41,521 nucleotides of DNA from Croceibacterium_B sp035470785 (GCA_035470785.1 DATIQN010000041.1:1-41521), one strand, 5' to 3'. Positions 25,827 to 34,554 are shown, counted from the first letter of the stretch. Notes: generated by a model not told the origin, from the sequence alone. Translations and numbers: made by a program.

Positions 25827-26612
25827 GTGGCAATCACGCCGACTTCAGACTCCTCCCGCGAAGACAATCTGGCCGTGCGCCGTGCGGCCGAGCAGGATGT
25901 GCTGCTGCGTGAGATCGACGAAGCCGTGCGCCAGGATGAGGCGGCCGAGTTCGCCAAGCGCCACGGCAAGACCATCGGTGCCCTCGTGCTCCTGGCGCTC
26001 GCCGCTTTCGGCGCCTGGCTGTGGTGGAAGGACCATCGCGAGGCTAGGCTTGAAAAGGGCTCGGAGGATTTTGTCCAGGCGCTCGACCTGGTCGAGGCTG
26101 GCAATCGCGTCGCGGCCGACAAGGCGCTTGACCCGATCGCACAGAATGGCACGCCGCCGGCCGCCGCGGGGGCCAAGATCCTCCAGGCTGGCCTGCTCGT
26201 CGCCCAAGGGAAAACGCCCCAGGCGACGACGATCTTCTTCGCGCTCGCCGATGACAAGAGTGCGCCGGAAGCCTATCGCAACCTGGCGGCGATCCGCGGG
26301 GTCTCGGCCAATTTCGACGCGATGAAGCCCGACGACGTCGTTGCCCGGCTCAAGCCGCTGGCCAAGCCCGGCAATCCGTGGTTCGGCAGCGCGGGTGAGC
26401 TGGTTGCGATGGCCTATCTCAAGCAGGGCAAGCGCGATCTCGCCGGGCCCCTGTTTGCCTCGATCGCCAAGGACGAAAACGCGCCGAAGTCGATGCGCTC
26501 GCGCGCCCGGCAGATGGCCGGAATGCTCGGCTACGACGCGGTCGTCGACGTCGACCAGGTCCTGGCCGAGCAGCGAGTGACAAAGTCCGGGCCGGGCGCC
26601 TCGGCACAATGA
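25827..26612 (+). CDS. YfgM-like membrane-anchored tetratricopeptide protein
   Basis: 261 residues. The start GTG 25827 has GGAAAG at 25815-25820 with a 6-base gap, better than the TTG at 25761. One membrane anchor (about 47-67: GKTIGALVLLALAAFGAWLWW) follows a short cytosolic part, then a helical periplasmic region with TPR-like repeats (GDRVAADKALD-type segment, GAKILQAGLLVAQGKTPQATTIFFAL, ELVAMAYLKQGKRDLAGPLFASIAKD). This matches YfgM, an ancillary SecYEG/chaperone partner, and the gene order YfgM-bamB is the conserved one. Its TGA overlaps the bamB start (ATGA). Call is by architecture and context. Confidence 0.87.
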   Translation: MAITPTSDSSREDNLAVRRAAEQDVLLREIDEAVRQDEAAEFAKRHGKTIGALVLLALAAFGAWLWWKDHREARLEKGSEDFVQALDLVEAGNRVAADKALDPIAQNGTPPAAAGAKILQAGLLVAQGKTPQATTIFFALADDKSAPEAYRNLAAIRGVSANFDAMKPDDVVARLKPLAKPGNPWFGSAGELVAMAYLKQGKRDLAGPLFASIAKDENAPKSMRSRARQMAGMLGYDAVVDVDQVLAEQRVTKSGPGASAQ

Positions 26613-27970
26613 CGGACACAATGATGAACCGCAGGTTATATTCGCAATTGATCCGCCGCGCCGGAACGGCCTTGGTGCTCTCCGCGCTGCTCGCTGGCTG
26701 TGGCGCCATCGGCGGCAAGCATGCGCGCTCTACCCCTACGATCGGCAATCGCACGCCGATCCTGTCGCATATCACCAACGACGCGGATCCCGATCCGACG
26801 CTCGCCAGCGTCGAGGTGGTCCTGCCGCCGGAGCAGGTGAACACCGATTGGGACACAGCGGGCGGCACTGCCGCAAAGAATCCGGGCCATGTCGCCCTGG
26901 GTAACGCCCCGCAGCGCGTGTGGACCGTCGGAATCGCCGGGAGCAACCCCAAGCGGCGCCTCGCCGCGGCACCCGTGGTCGGCAACGGCACGCTCTTCGT
27001 GGTCGACACCGAAGGTTCCGTGAACGCGTTCGACGCGGCCACCGGCGGCAAGCGGTGGAGCTATCCGCTCGGCGTCGCCAAGAATTTGCGTAATTCGGCT
27101 TTCGGCGGCGGCGCGACGTATTTCGACGGCAATGTCTATGCCACCAGCGGCGCGGGCGACGTCGTCGCGCTCAATGCCGCGACCGGTGTACAAAAATGGC
27201 GGGTTAAGCCCGCCGGGCCGCTGCGCGGCTCGCCGACCGTGGCGTTCAACGCGGTCTACGCGATGACGCAAGACAACCAGATCGTCGCGCTTGACATCAA
27301 CGACGGCCACCAGTTGTGGGAAGACGCGGCCGCCTCGGGCGAGCAAGGCGTGTTCGGCGTGGCCGCCCCGGCCGCAGCGCAAGGTTCGGTGATCGCCGGC
27401 TACAGCACCGGCGAACTGGTCGCCTACCGTTACGAGAACGGCCGCGTGCTGTGGTCAGATGCGCTCGCGCGGACCTCGATCTCGACTTCCGTCAGCACCC
27501 TGACCGATGTCGACGCCGATCCGATCATCGACAACGGCCGGGTCTTCGCGCTCGGCCAGGGCGGCCGCATGGCGGCTTACGAGCTGGTTACAGGGCAGCG
27601 CATCTGGGAACTGGCGCTGGCGGGAATTTCGACCCCCGTCATCGGCGGCGAATGGATCTTCACGCTGACCGACGACGGACGGATGCTGGCGATTGCCCGT
27701 TCGACCGGACGCGTGAAGTGGGTCACCCAGCTGCAGCATTACAAGAACCCGAAGAAGCACGAAAATCCGGTGTTCTGGACAGGCCCGGTGCTAGCCAACA
27801 ACAAGCTGTGGATCGCCAACACGCTGGGCCAGATCTACAGCGCCGACGTGACGACCGGTACGCCGACGCTGTTCACCGATCTCAAGAGCCCGATCTCGTT
27901 GCCGCCGATAGTCGCCAACCAGACGCTCTACATCCTTTCGAACGATGGCAAGATCACCGCCTTCCGCTAA
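26609..27970 (+). CDS. bamB: Outer-membrane assembly lipoprotein BamB
   Basis: 453 residues. Lipoprotein signal with lipobox LAGC (VLSALLAGCGAIGG), then PQQ-type beta-propeller repeats (VWTVGIAGSNPKR, GGKRWSYPLG, GVQKWRVKPAGP, GHQLWEDAAASGEQG, GRVLWSDAL, GQRIWELALAG, GRVKWVTQL), the BamB eight-blade scaffold of the BAM complex at the inner face of the outer membrane. The ATG overlaps the YfgM stop by four bases, so they are coupled. In E. coli bamB is followed by der; here a methyltransferase follows after a 48-base gap, so der is not part of this unit. Confidence 0.95.
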   Translation: MTDTMMNRRLYSQLIRRAGTALVLSALLAGCGAIGGKHARSTPTIGNRTPILSHITNDADPDPTLASVEVVLPPEQVNTDWDTAGGTAAKNPGHVALGNAPQRVWTVGIAGSNPKRRLAAAPVVGNGTLFVVDTEGSVNAFDAATGGKRWSYPLGVAKNLRNSAFGGGATYFDGNVYATSGAGDVVALNAATGVQKWRVKPAGPLRGSPTVAFNAVYAMTQDNQIVALDINDGHQLWEDAAASGEQGVFGVAAPAAAQGSVIAGYSTGELVAYRYENGRVLWSDALARTSISTSVSTLTDVDADPIIDNGRVFALGQGGRMAAYELVTGQRIWELALAGISTPVIGGEWIFTLTDDGRMLAIARSTGRVKWVTQLQHYKNPKKHENPVFWTGPVLANNKLWIANTLGQIYSADVTTGTPTLFTDLKSPISLPPIVANQTLYILSNDGKITAFR

Positions 27971-28018
27971 GCGAGGCGTTACCGGGCGCTTAACCGTTTG
28001 CGGTTAGGCGTTCTGCCG

Positions 28019-29371
28019 ATGAGCGCGCAGCCTTCTCGCGCGGGCGACTTGCCCGCGAGCGACGTGTCGCCCGCCGTTGGGCTGATCGGCCTGGCGGGGC
28101 TGCTCGCGTGGATCCTGCTGTGCCGCAACTGGCCCGCAGTGGCTGACGCTCTTGCGTTGCCAGGACCGCACGCGCGCCTCGACGGGCCCTATGCAGCGCT
28201 TGTCGCCATGGCCATCGCGGGCACGCTCATGACGGCGTGGTCGGTGCTGGTGGAAAAGGTCCATCGCAATCCCTCGACCGGGATCGACTGGGACCGCAAG
28301 CGGCCGCTCGCCGCCACCCTGCACGTCTCCGGGACCAAGCTCGCCGGGCTATGGGCGACCTGGGCGCTGATCGGCTTCATCTACTGCCTCGGCCGCTGGT
28401 ACTGGGATGGGCAGTATGTCTTCGCGATGCACATGATCGGGTGGGCCGCGCTGCCGATGTTTGTCCTCTCAGTGCCGTATGTCTTGTGGCTCGATCGCGT
28501 GCTTGTCGAGCCGCGCGATCATGCCTGGCATTTCGGAGCGATGCTGATCGGCCGCGAGCCGTGGGACGCGCATGAGGTCAAGAAGCACTGGCGCGCGTGG
28601 ATCATCAAAGGCTTCTTCGGCGCGTTCATGGTCTCGATCCTGCCGGCGGGATTTGCCGCGGTGGTGGGCGCGGACTGGAGCCAGATCATTCAAGACCCGG
28701 TGCGCACCGGCAACGCGCTGTTCGACATCCTGTTCGCTATCGACGTGCAGATCGGCACCGTCGGCTACCTGCTGACCTTCCGTCCGCTCGATGCGCACAT
28801 CCGCAGCGGCAACCCGTTCCTCGCCGGCTGGCTCGCCGCGCTGATCTGCTACCCGCCGTTCGTCTATGCCTTTATGGGCAACGGCGGGGTGATCCAGTAC
28901 GAATACAACACCGCCGGCTGGGGTTATTGGTTCTCCGGCCACGACGCGCTGCTGTGGGCTTGGGCGGCGGTCCTGGCGACGCTGACGGCGATCTATGCCT
29001 GGGCCACGCTGGCGTTCGGCATCCGCTTCTCAAATCTGACCTATCGCGGCGTGCTGACCAGCGGCCCCTACCGCTTCAGCCGTCACCCGGCCTACCTGTC
29101 GAAGAACCTGTTCTGGTGGCTGTCGACGCTGCCCTTCCTGGTCACAAGCCATTCGCCGGTCGACATGATCCGCGACACCGTGTTCCTCGGTTGCGTCAGC
29201 GCGATCTACTTCTGGCGCGCGAAGACCGAAGAAGCGCACCTGCTGGGCGAGGACGCCAAGTATCGCGATTACCACGCGTGGATGCAGGCCCATGGCCTGG
29301 TTACCGCGCCGCTCGCCCGCTTGCTCGTCCGGGCCAGGCCGCGACGCGTGGCGGTGCAACCCGCAGAATGA
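28019..29371 (+). CDS. ICMT/PEMT-type integral membrane methyltransferase
   Basis: 450 residues from ATG 28019 (a TTG at 27998 adds seven poorly fitting residues). At least eight hydrophobic segments. The C-terminal third has the isoprenylcysteine/phospholipid-methyltransferase pattern: NLTYRGVLTSGPYRFSRHPAYLSKNLFWW, then the acidic RAKTEEAHLLGEDAKYRDY, which bind SAM and substrate. The N-terminal 280 residues are an additional membrane domain not needed in minimal ICMT proteins. Substrate unknown (phospholipid or isoprenoid-type). No clear Shine-Dalgarno; the TAGGCG at 28005-28010 is weak. Placed after bamB but perhaps a separate unit. Confidence 0.85.
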   Translation: MSAQPSRAGDLPASDVSPAVGLIGLAGLLAWILLCRNWPAVADALALPGPHARLDGPYAALVAMAIAGTLMTAWSVLVEKVHRNPSTGIDWDRKRPLAATLHVSGTKLAGLWATWALIGFIYCLGRWYWDGQYVFAMHMIGWAALPMFVLSVPYVLWLDRVLVEPRDHAWHFGAMLIGREPWDAHEVKKHWRAWIIKGFFGAFMVSILPAGFAAVVGADWSQIIQDPVRTGNALFDILFAIDVQIGTVGYLLTFRPLDAHIRSGNPFLAGWLAALICYPPFVYAFMGNGGVIQYEYNTAGWGYWFSGHDALLWAWAAVLATLTAIYAWATLAFGIRFSNLTYRGVLTSGPYRFSRHPAYLSKNLFWWLSTLPFLVTSHSPVDMIRDTVFLGCVSAIYFWRAKTEEAHLLGEDAKYRDYHAWMQAHGLVTAPLARLLVRARPRRVAVQPAE

Positions 29372-29670
29372 TCAGAGCGCGGTAGGTTCGCCGGTTTCGT
29401 AGGCCAGGACCGAGCGGTCGTGGAACCCCAACGTCTCGCGCACGGCCTGCCAGTCGCGCATGTGCGGCGCCTGAAAATGCGCTTCGATCACTTCGCGGCT
29501 TTCCCATTCCTCGTAGACACCGAACAGGCCCGGCTCGTTCACCTCCTGGCGTAGGAATACGTGCGACATCCCGGCTCGGCATTCGACGCCGCGAACACTC
29601 GGGCCATCGCCGGCCCCGCCTCGGCGATCCGTTCCGGCGGCAGGCGAAAACGGCCGCTGACGACAGACAT
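29372..29670 (-). pseudogene. Antibiotic-biosynthesis-monooxygenase (ABM)-like gene with one frameshift
   Basis: Start ATG 29670 shares its A with the TGA of gshA. The first part reads MSVVSGRFRLPPERIAEAGPAMARVF and EPGCRTYSYA, then hits TGA at 29539-29541. The rest continues in another frame: QEVNEPGLFGVYEEWESREVIEAHFQAPHMRDW to ETGEPTAL. One extra C near 29549-29550 restores a perfect ABM-domain protein of about 100 residues, so a single-base deletion in a short C run, or a base-call error, is the lesion. ABM proteins are small dimeric monooxygenases of quinone or haem-type substrates. Confidence is high for the homology, moderate for being a real pseudogene. Confidence 0.78.
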
Positions 29671-31040
29671 CAGAAGCTTTCTTCGTAAACCCGGCTGATG
29701 TCGCCGCCCCACTCGCCATGAAACTTGTCGAGCAGGCGCTGCGCCGGGACCTTGCCACTCTCGGCGATTTCCTCGAGCGGCTCGAGGAAGCCGGTCTCGT
29801 TGTCGCCGCTGCTGCTCAGCCGGGCGCGCGTAGACAGGCCGGCGCGGGCGATCGGCAGGACTTCGCGCGCAAGGTCGAGCAGCTTGCCGCCGCCGGGCAG
29901 CGGGGTATCGAGCGCGAGCCTGGGCACCGCGTCGCGCAGGGCTTCGCGCTCGTCCATCGACCAGTGCTTGACCAGGTCCCAAGCGGCGTCGAGCGCGGCG
30001 TGATCGTACAGCAGGCCGACCCACAGGGCGGGCAGGGCGCAGATGCGGTTCCACGGGCCGCCGTCCGCGCCGCGCATCTCGAGGAAGCTCTTGAGGCGCA
30101 CTTCGGGAAAAGCCGTCGAAAGGTGGTCGATCCAGTCGCTCTCGAGCGGTAGTTCGCCGGGCAGCGCAGGCAGCTTGCCGGCGAGGAAATCGCGGAAGCT
30201 CTGCCCGGCCGCATCGATGTATTTCCCGTCGCGGAAGACGAAGTACATCGGCACGTCGAGCATGTAGTCGACATATCGTTCGTAGCCGAAGCCTTCCTCG
30301 AACACGAACGGCAGCATGCCGGTGCGGTGCGGGTCGGTGTCGGACCAGATGTGGCTGCGATAGCTCAGGTAGCCGTTGGGCTTGCCTTCGGTGAACGGCG
30401 AGTTGGCGAAAAGGGCGGTCGCCAGCGGCTGCAGCGCCAAGCTGGTGCGAAATTTCTTCGCCATGTTCGCTTCGGAACAGTAGTCGAGATTGACCTGGAT
30501 CGTGCAGGTCCGCAGCATCATGTCGAGGCCGAGGCTGCCGACCCGCGGCATGTGCCGCAGCATGATCGCATAACGCCCCTTGGGCATGATTGGCAGTTCT
30601 TCGCGGGTCTTGTCGGGCCACATGCCGAGGCCGAGGAAGCCGACCCCGCAGCGCTCGCCGACAGCCTTGACCTGGTGCAGGTGTCGGCCGGTCTCGGCGC
30701 AAGTCTGGTGCAGATTCTCGACCGCGGCGCCCGACAATTCGAGCTGTCCGGCGGGTTCGAGGCTGACCGTTCCGTCGTCGCCCGCCATGGCGATGACCTT
30801 GCCGCCTTCTTCCACCGGCCGCCAGCCGAACTCCTGCAATTCTAGAAGGATATCGCGGATACCGCCGGCTTCGCCGTAGCTCGGGGCGCGGTGATCGTCG
30901 GACTTGTAGACGAGCTTTTCGTGCTCGGTGCCGATGCGCCATTGGTCGGGCGATTTCTCGCCTTCCTGCATCGGGGCGATGAGCTGCTCGCGGGTCTGGA
31001 TCCGCAGCTCTTCCCCCGTCGAGACCTTGCGCGTGCTCAT
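29670..31040 (-). CDS. gshA: Glutamate--cysteine ligase (plant/alphaproteobacterial type)
   Basis: First and rate-limiting step of glutathione synthesis, ATP-dependent, cytosolic. 456 residues, the size of the GCS2-type enzymes of alphaproteobacteria and plants. Hallmarks: WRIGTEHEKLVYKSDD at the start, GRYAIMLRHMPRVGSLGLDMMLRTCTIQVNLDY, and SDWIDHLSTAFPEVRLKSFLEMRGADGG. It lies 41 bases after the rsmE stop on the same strand, so rsmE-gshA-ABM form one transcript. The Shine-Dalgarno is weak (GGGGCG). Confidence 0.96.
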   Translation of the reverse strand: MSTRKVSTGEELRIQTREQLIAPMQEGEKSPDQWRIGTEHEKLVYKSDDHRAPSYGEAGGIRDILLELQEFGWRPVEEGGKVIAMAGDDGTVSLEPAGQLELSGAAVENLHQTCAETGRHLHQVKAVGERCGVGFLGLGMWPDKTREELPIMPKGRYAIMLRHMPRVGSLGLDMMLRTCTIQVNLDYCSEANMAKKFRTSLALQPLATALFANSPFTEGKPNGYLSYRSHIWSDTDPHRTGMLPFVFEEGFGYERYVDYMLDVPMYFVFRDGKYIDAAGQSFRDFLAGKLPALPGELPLESDWIDHLSTAFPEVRLKSFLEMRGADGGPWNRICALPALWVGLLYDHAALDAAWDLVKHWSMDEREALRDAVPRLALDTPLPGGGKLLDLAREVLPIARAGLSTRARLSSSGDNETGFLEPLEEIAESGKVPAQRLLDKFHGEWGGDISRVYEESF

Positions 31041-31081
31041 CGGAGCGCCCCGTTAGGCAAGGGCGCGGATTTGCGCCAGCG

Positions 31082-31831
31082 CTATTTGCGCCAGTCGCCC
31101 GCTGCACCCATCCACAGCGCCGCGCCGGCGATGGCGGCGGTTTCGCCGCGCAGGATGCGCGGGCCGAGCGAGATGGGACGAGCGGCCGGATGAGCCCGAA
31201 TTGCTGCGCGCTCGGCATCGTCGAAACCGCCTTCGGGTCCGATCAGCAGCGAGGCGGGGCCGGAGTCTTTGGCGAAGGCTTCGGCGGCGGGGTCCCCGCC
31301 GAGCTCGTCGGCGAAGAAAAGCGCACGGGCTTCCGGCCAGTCCGCCAGCAACGCGTCCAGCTTTAGCGGGCTTGCCAGTTCCGGCAACGCGGCGCGCGCG
31401 CATTGCTCGGCCGCTTCGGTAACGATCGCCCGAGCGCGCTCGAGGTTGAGCTTGTCGGCGACGCAGCGGCGGGTGACCAGCGGCTGGATGCGCCGAACGC
31501 CGAGCTCGGTGGCCTTTTCGAGCACCAGGTCGAAGCGGTCCTTCTTGAGCAGCGCGGGGCAGAGCCAGAAGTCGGGCACCAGCTCACGCTTGCGCAACAG
31601 TTCGACCGGCTCGAGCGTCACCTCGCGCTTGCCCGCGGAAACGACGCGCGCCGCCCATTCGCCGGTCAGGTCGTCGCACAGGACCACCGCATCACCTTCG
31701 GCAATCCGCATCACCTTGGACAGATAGTGGGCCTGGTTGCCGCCAACAGTAACGGTGGTGCCGTCGGCAAGCGGCCCCGGCACGAACAGCCGCGGCGCGC
31801 TTCGTGGTGGCCAGGCGGGAGTGGCGGGCAT
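31082..31831 (-). CDS. rsmE: 16S rRNA (uracil1498-N3)-methyltransferase RsmE
   Basis: SAM-dependent SPOUT-family enzyme that methylates U1498 of 16S rRNA. 249 residues, normal size. Trefoil-knot SAM site visible: SLLIGPEGGFDDAE and ISLGPRILRGETAAIAG, with the typical catalytic-domain start ELVPDFWLCPALLKKDRFDLVLEKATELGV. N-terminal PUA-like part is RLFVPGPLADGTTVTVGGNQAHYLSKVMRIAEGDAVVL. ATG 31831 chosen because the long upstream extension has no homology. Divergent from the membrane-protein gene at 31898. Confidence 0.96.
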   Translation of the reverse strand: MPATPAWPPRSAPRLFVPGPLADGTTVTVGGNQAHYLSKVMRIAEGDAVVLCDDLTGEWAARVVSAGKREVTLEPVELLRKRELVPDFWLCPALLKKDRFDLVLEKATELGVRRIQPLVTRRCVADKLNLERARAIVTEAAEQCARAALPELASPLKLDALLADWPEARALFFADELGGDPAAEAFAKDSGPASLLIGPEGGFDDAERAAIRAHPAARPISLGPRILRGETAAIAGAALWMGAAGDWRK

Positions 31832-31897
31832 CAAGGCGCGTCGTAAGCAGCGGTCGGTGCAAGTGCAATTGCTCGAACCATCGGCTAGACGCGAATC

Positions 31898-32287
31898 ATG
31901 GCCCGTGCCCGCAATGCCCGCCTCGCGATTGCCGCAGTATTTCTGGTTCTGGGAGGCCGGTGCCTGGTGGCGCCCGGGTCGGTCCTGGAGCTCGGCGTGA
32001 GGGCGGACGTGCGAGGACATGGGCCGCTCGAACCGCTGCTCATGGGCTGTTTCGGCGCGCAGGCGGTGCTCGCCGGACTGTTCGCCGCCACCGCGCGCTT
32101 CACCGCGACGACCTTTGCCGCTTACGGATCGGCCCTCCTGCCGTTCTTCGTGTTCGACTGGTATTTCTACGCCGTGCGGCCACTCTTCACAGAATTCGTC
32201 CTGCTGGACGCGGTGGGGAACGCCTTCATGCTTGCCTTGTGCGTCGTGGGCTGGAAGGCGCTCGCTGGCACGCCCGATGCCGCCTGA
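31898..32287 (+). CDS. Small membrane protein upstream of ubiA, function unknown
   Basis: 129 residues, four hydrophobic segments (about 8-25, 45-65, 70-90, 95-118) with little soluble part, so a four-helix inner-membrane protein. No family recognised. It overlaps the start of ubiA by 11 bases on the same strand, so the two are coupled, and a role near quinone synthesis is possible. Codon use looks like that of the neighbours. No clear Shine-Dalgarno before the ATG. Confidence 0.72.
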   Translation: MARARNARLAIAAVFLVLGGRCLVAPGSVLELGVRADVRGHGPLEPLLMGCFGAQAVLAGLFAATARFTATTFAAYGSALLPFFVFDWYFYAVRPLFTEFVLLDAVGNAFMLALCVVGWKALAGTPDAA

Positions 32288-33182
32288 CGCGATCGTCCCC
32301 GACAGCGAGCATCGCAGTTTGGTCGGGCGCCTGCCCCAGCCGTTGCGCGACTTGGCGCTCCTCGCGCGGTTCGACCGGCCGATCGGCTGGTGGCTGTTGT
32401 TCTGGCCCTGCGCGTGGAGTGTCTGGCTGGCAGGGGCGGGGTGGCAGTTTGCGCTGGTCGCCTGGCTACTGCTCGGCTCGATTGCCATGCGCGGGGCGGG
32501 GTGCGTCTACAACGACATCGTCGACGCCGACCTCGACCGGCAGGTGGAGCGGACCGCGCTGCGTCCGGTCGCCAGCGGACGGGTGAGCGTGAAGGCGGCG
32601 TGGGCCTGGTTGCTGGCGCTGTGCGCGGTCGGCCTGGTGGTGCTGCTGCAACTGCGCTGGCAGGCTGAGCTTGTCGCGCTCGCCAGCCTTGCGTTGGTCG
32701 CGGCATACCCGTTCATGAAACGGGTTACCTGGTGGCCGCAGGCGTGGCTCGGGATGGTGTTCACGTGGGGTGCGCTGGTCGGCTGGTCCGCGCTGCGCTC
32801 AGACCGGCTCGACTCGATGCTCGCGCTGTGGGTGGGCTCGATCTTCTGGTGCGTCGGCTACGACACGATCTACGCGCTGCAGGACCGGGAGGATGACGCT
32901 CTGGTCGGCATCCGTTCGAGCGCGCTGCGGCTCGGCGCCAAGGTGAAGGTTGGGGTCACCGCGTTCTACGTCCTCGCGCTCGCGTTTTGGGCCCTCGCCC
33001 TGTGGCTGGTGCGTGAAGACCCGCTGGCGATCCTCGCGCTGCTGCCCGCTGCCGCTCACCTGCTGTGGCAGGCGCTCACGCTCGATCCGGCAAACGGCGG
33101 CAATGCGCTCGAGCGCTTCCGCTCGAACCGCTTCGCCGGCCTGCTGGTGGCCGCCGCCTGCTTCGTTGTCGGCAACGCCTGA
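32277..33182 (+). CDS. ubiA: 4-hydroxybenzoate polyprenyltransferase UbiA
   Basis: Attaches the polyprenyl tail to 4-hydroxybenzoate in ubiquinone synthesis; integral inner-membrane enzyme. 301 residues. The family motifs are visible: DRPIGWWLLFWPC near the start, the first Asp-rich motif NDIVDADLDRQVERTALRP, and the second YALQDREDDALVGIRSSALRLG, with seven or more membrane segments. ATG 32277 overlaps the preceding gene by 11 bases. Identification secure. Confidence 0.96.
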   Translation: MPPDAIVPDSEHRSLVGRLPQPLRDLALLARFDRPIGWWLLFWPCAWSVWLAGAGWQFALVAWLLLGSIAMRGAGCVYNDIVDADLDRQVERTALRPVASGRVSVKAAWAWLLALCAVGLVVLLQLRWQAELVALASLALVAAYPFMKRVTWWPQAWLGMVFTWGALVGWSALRSDRLDSMLALWVGSIFWCVGYDTIYALQDREDDALVGIRSSALRLGAKVKVGVTAFYVLALAFWALALWLVREDPLAILALLPAAAHLLWQALTLDPANGGNALERFRSNRFAGLLVAAACFVVGNA

Positions 33183-33201
33183 CAAGGGCAAACGGAATAG
33201 G

Positions 33202-33237
33202 AACAAACTTGACTTTGGACATGTTTTGTTCAATATG
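33202..33237 (+). promoter_or_regulatory. Promoter inside a 7-bp inverted repeat (candidate operator)
   Basis: TTGACT (33210-33215) and CAATAT (33232-33237) with 16 bases between fit a sigma-70-type promoter. GAACAAA (33202-33208) and TTTGTTC (33226-33232) are perfect inverted arms flanking the -35 and touching the -10, an arrangement suited to repression. It lies just upstream of the truncated regulator, so autoregulation by the original regulator is the natural guess. A second GTTC/GAAC pair (33229-33232, 33243-33246) overlaps it. Confidence 0.55.
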
Positions 33238-33268
33238 TTTCTGAACCGAATCAAGGAGTTACGTCGCG

Positions 33269-33790
33269 ATGCCGCAAGCCGATTTCGTCTACCAGCCAGC
33301 CAACGCTGCCGCCGGAATGCCGCTCGCGGTATCGTTCTTCGCCGATCGCGGGCATCTGCGTGACGAAATCCGCGACGACGTCGCCGCGGCGGGCCTCGCG
33401 GTGCGCGATTGCGGCTCGCTCGCGACGCTGCTCGAAGGCGATCCGCGGCCGTTGGGCGAGGTCGTGCTGCTCGATTGCCCCGAAGTCAGCGGCGCCGAGC
33501 TCGCCACGCTAAGCCGGCTCGACATTCGCGCAGCGCGCTCGGGTGCGCACCTCGTCATTTCGACCACCGCCGCCGCGCTCGACGACGTCTTTGCCTGCTG
33601 CGACCAGCCGTGCCCGCAAATCCTCGTCGACCCGAGTCGTGCCGAGCGGGTGATCGCGCTCGGCCGTGTGCTCGCGCGCGTGCCCAACCTGCGGCTGAGC
33701 GAGCTGGCCGAAGACGAACGCTTCCCGCTGCTGCGCCTGACCGAGCAGGTCGGCCAGATTGCCGCGCGAATCGAACGCCTCCGGGACGAA
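33269..33790 (+). pseudogene. Truncated sphingomonad-type MarR/winged-helix regulator (front part only)
   Basis: Intact start ATG 33269 with GGAG at 33255-33258. About 174 coherent residues: a receiver-like domain (AVSFFADRGHLRDEIRDDV, VVLLDCPEVSGAELATL, HLVISTTAAALDDVF) followed by LRLTEQVGQIAARIERL. In such regulators a winged-helix domain should come next, but from about 33780-33810 the reading frame runs into ABC-permease sequence and becomes nonsense (ending at 33958). The family assignment is from memory of sphingomonad proteins of this style and is moderate; that it is truncated is clear from the frame. Confidence 0.65.
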
Positions 33791-34515
33791 GAGACGCCGC
33801 GCTGCCGGCGCAAGCGCTCAAGCATGACCTCACCGGCGCGGCCGCGCACCAGTCGGGCAAACCGCCGTTCGAGGTCGTCGTCCATCGGCTGTACAATCCG
33901 GAAGCCATCAACGTGTACAACGTCGTCCCCGGTCTGCTCGCGATCATCCTGTCGATGACGCTGGTCATGATGACCGCGATGGCGGTGACCCGCGAGGTCG
34001 AGCGCGGGACGATGGAAAGCCTGCTCTCGACGCCGGCAACTGCGTGCGAGGTCATGATCGGCTAGCTCCTGCCCTACATCGCGGTGGGCCTGGTGCAGAC
34101 CGTGCTGGTGTTGACGCTCGGGCGCCTGCTTTTCCACATTCCGATGTCGCAGAACCTAGCCGGATGGTTCGCCCTGAGTGTGGGGATCCTGCTCTTCATC
34201 ACCGGTAACCTGGCGCTCGGGTACCTGATCTCGACCGTGGTTCGCAGCCAGCTTCAGGCGATGCAGGTGTCGATGTTCTACATGATGCCCTCGATGTTCC
34301 TCTCGGCCTTCGTGTTCCCGTTCCGCGGCTTGCCCAGCTGGGCGCAGGCGATCGGCGAGGCGATCCCGATCACGCATTTCCTGCGCATCGTGCGCGGCTC
34401 GCTGCTGAAGGGGCAAGTTCTCAGCGATATGGTGCCCGAGCTGCTCGCGCTCGGCGCATCCCTGGTCGTTGTCGCGACGCTGACGGTAGCGAGATCGCGC
34501 ACCACGCTCGATTAG
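33791..34515 (+). pseudogene. ABC-2 type transporter permease (YhhJ-like), C-terminal remnant with internal stop
   Basis: In the frame that starts around 33799 the translation reads ALPAQALKHDLTGAAAHQ, then HRLYNPEAINVYNVVPGLLAIILSMTLVMMTAMAVTREVERG, MESLLSTPATACEVMIG, then TAG at 34063-34065 where homologues have Lys, then LLPYIAVGLVQTVLVLTLGRLL, FPFRGLPSWAQAIGEAIPITHFLRIVRGSLLKG and the end at 34515. So roughly the first third of the permease is gone, replaced by the regulator fragment, and an amber codon breaks the remainder. Several hydrophobic segments are conserved. No ATPase gene is nearby. Confidence 0.82.
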
Positions 34516-34554
34516 GCTGCGATTCGCTCGCCGATCTGCTAATCTTCGGGTGAG

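Noticed and set aside
29539..29552. Programmed frameshift in the ABM-like gene
   Set aside because: No slippery heptamer or downstream structure is apparent; a simple one-base loss explains it.
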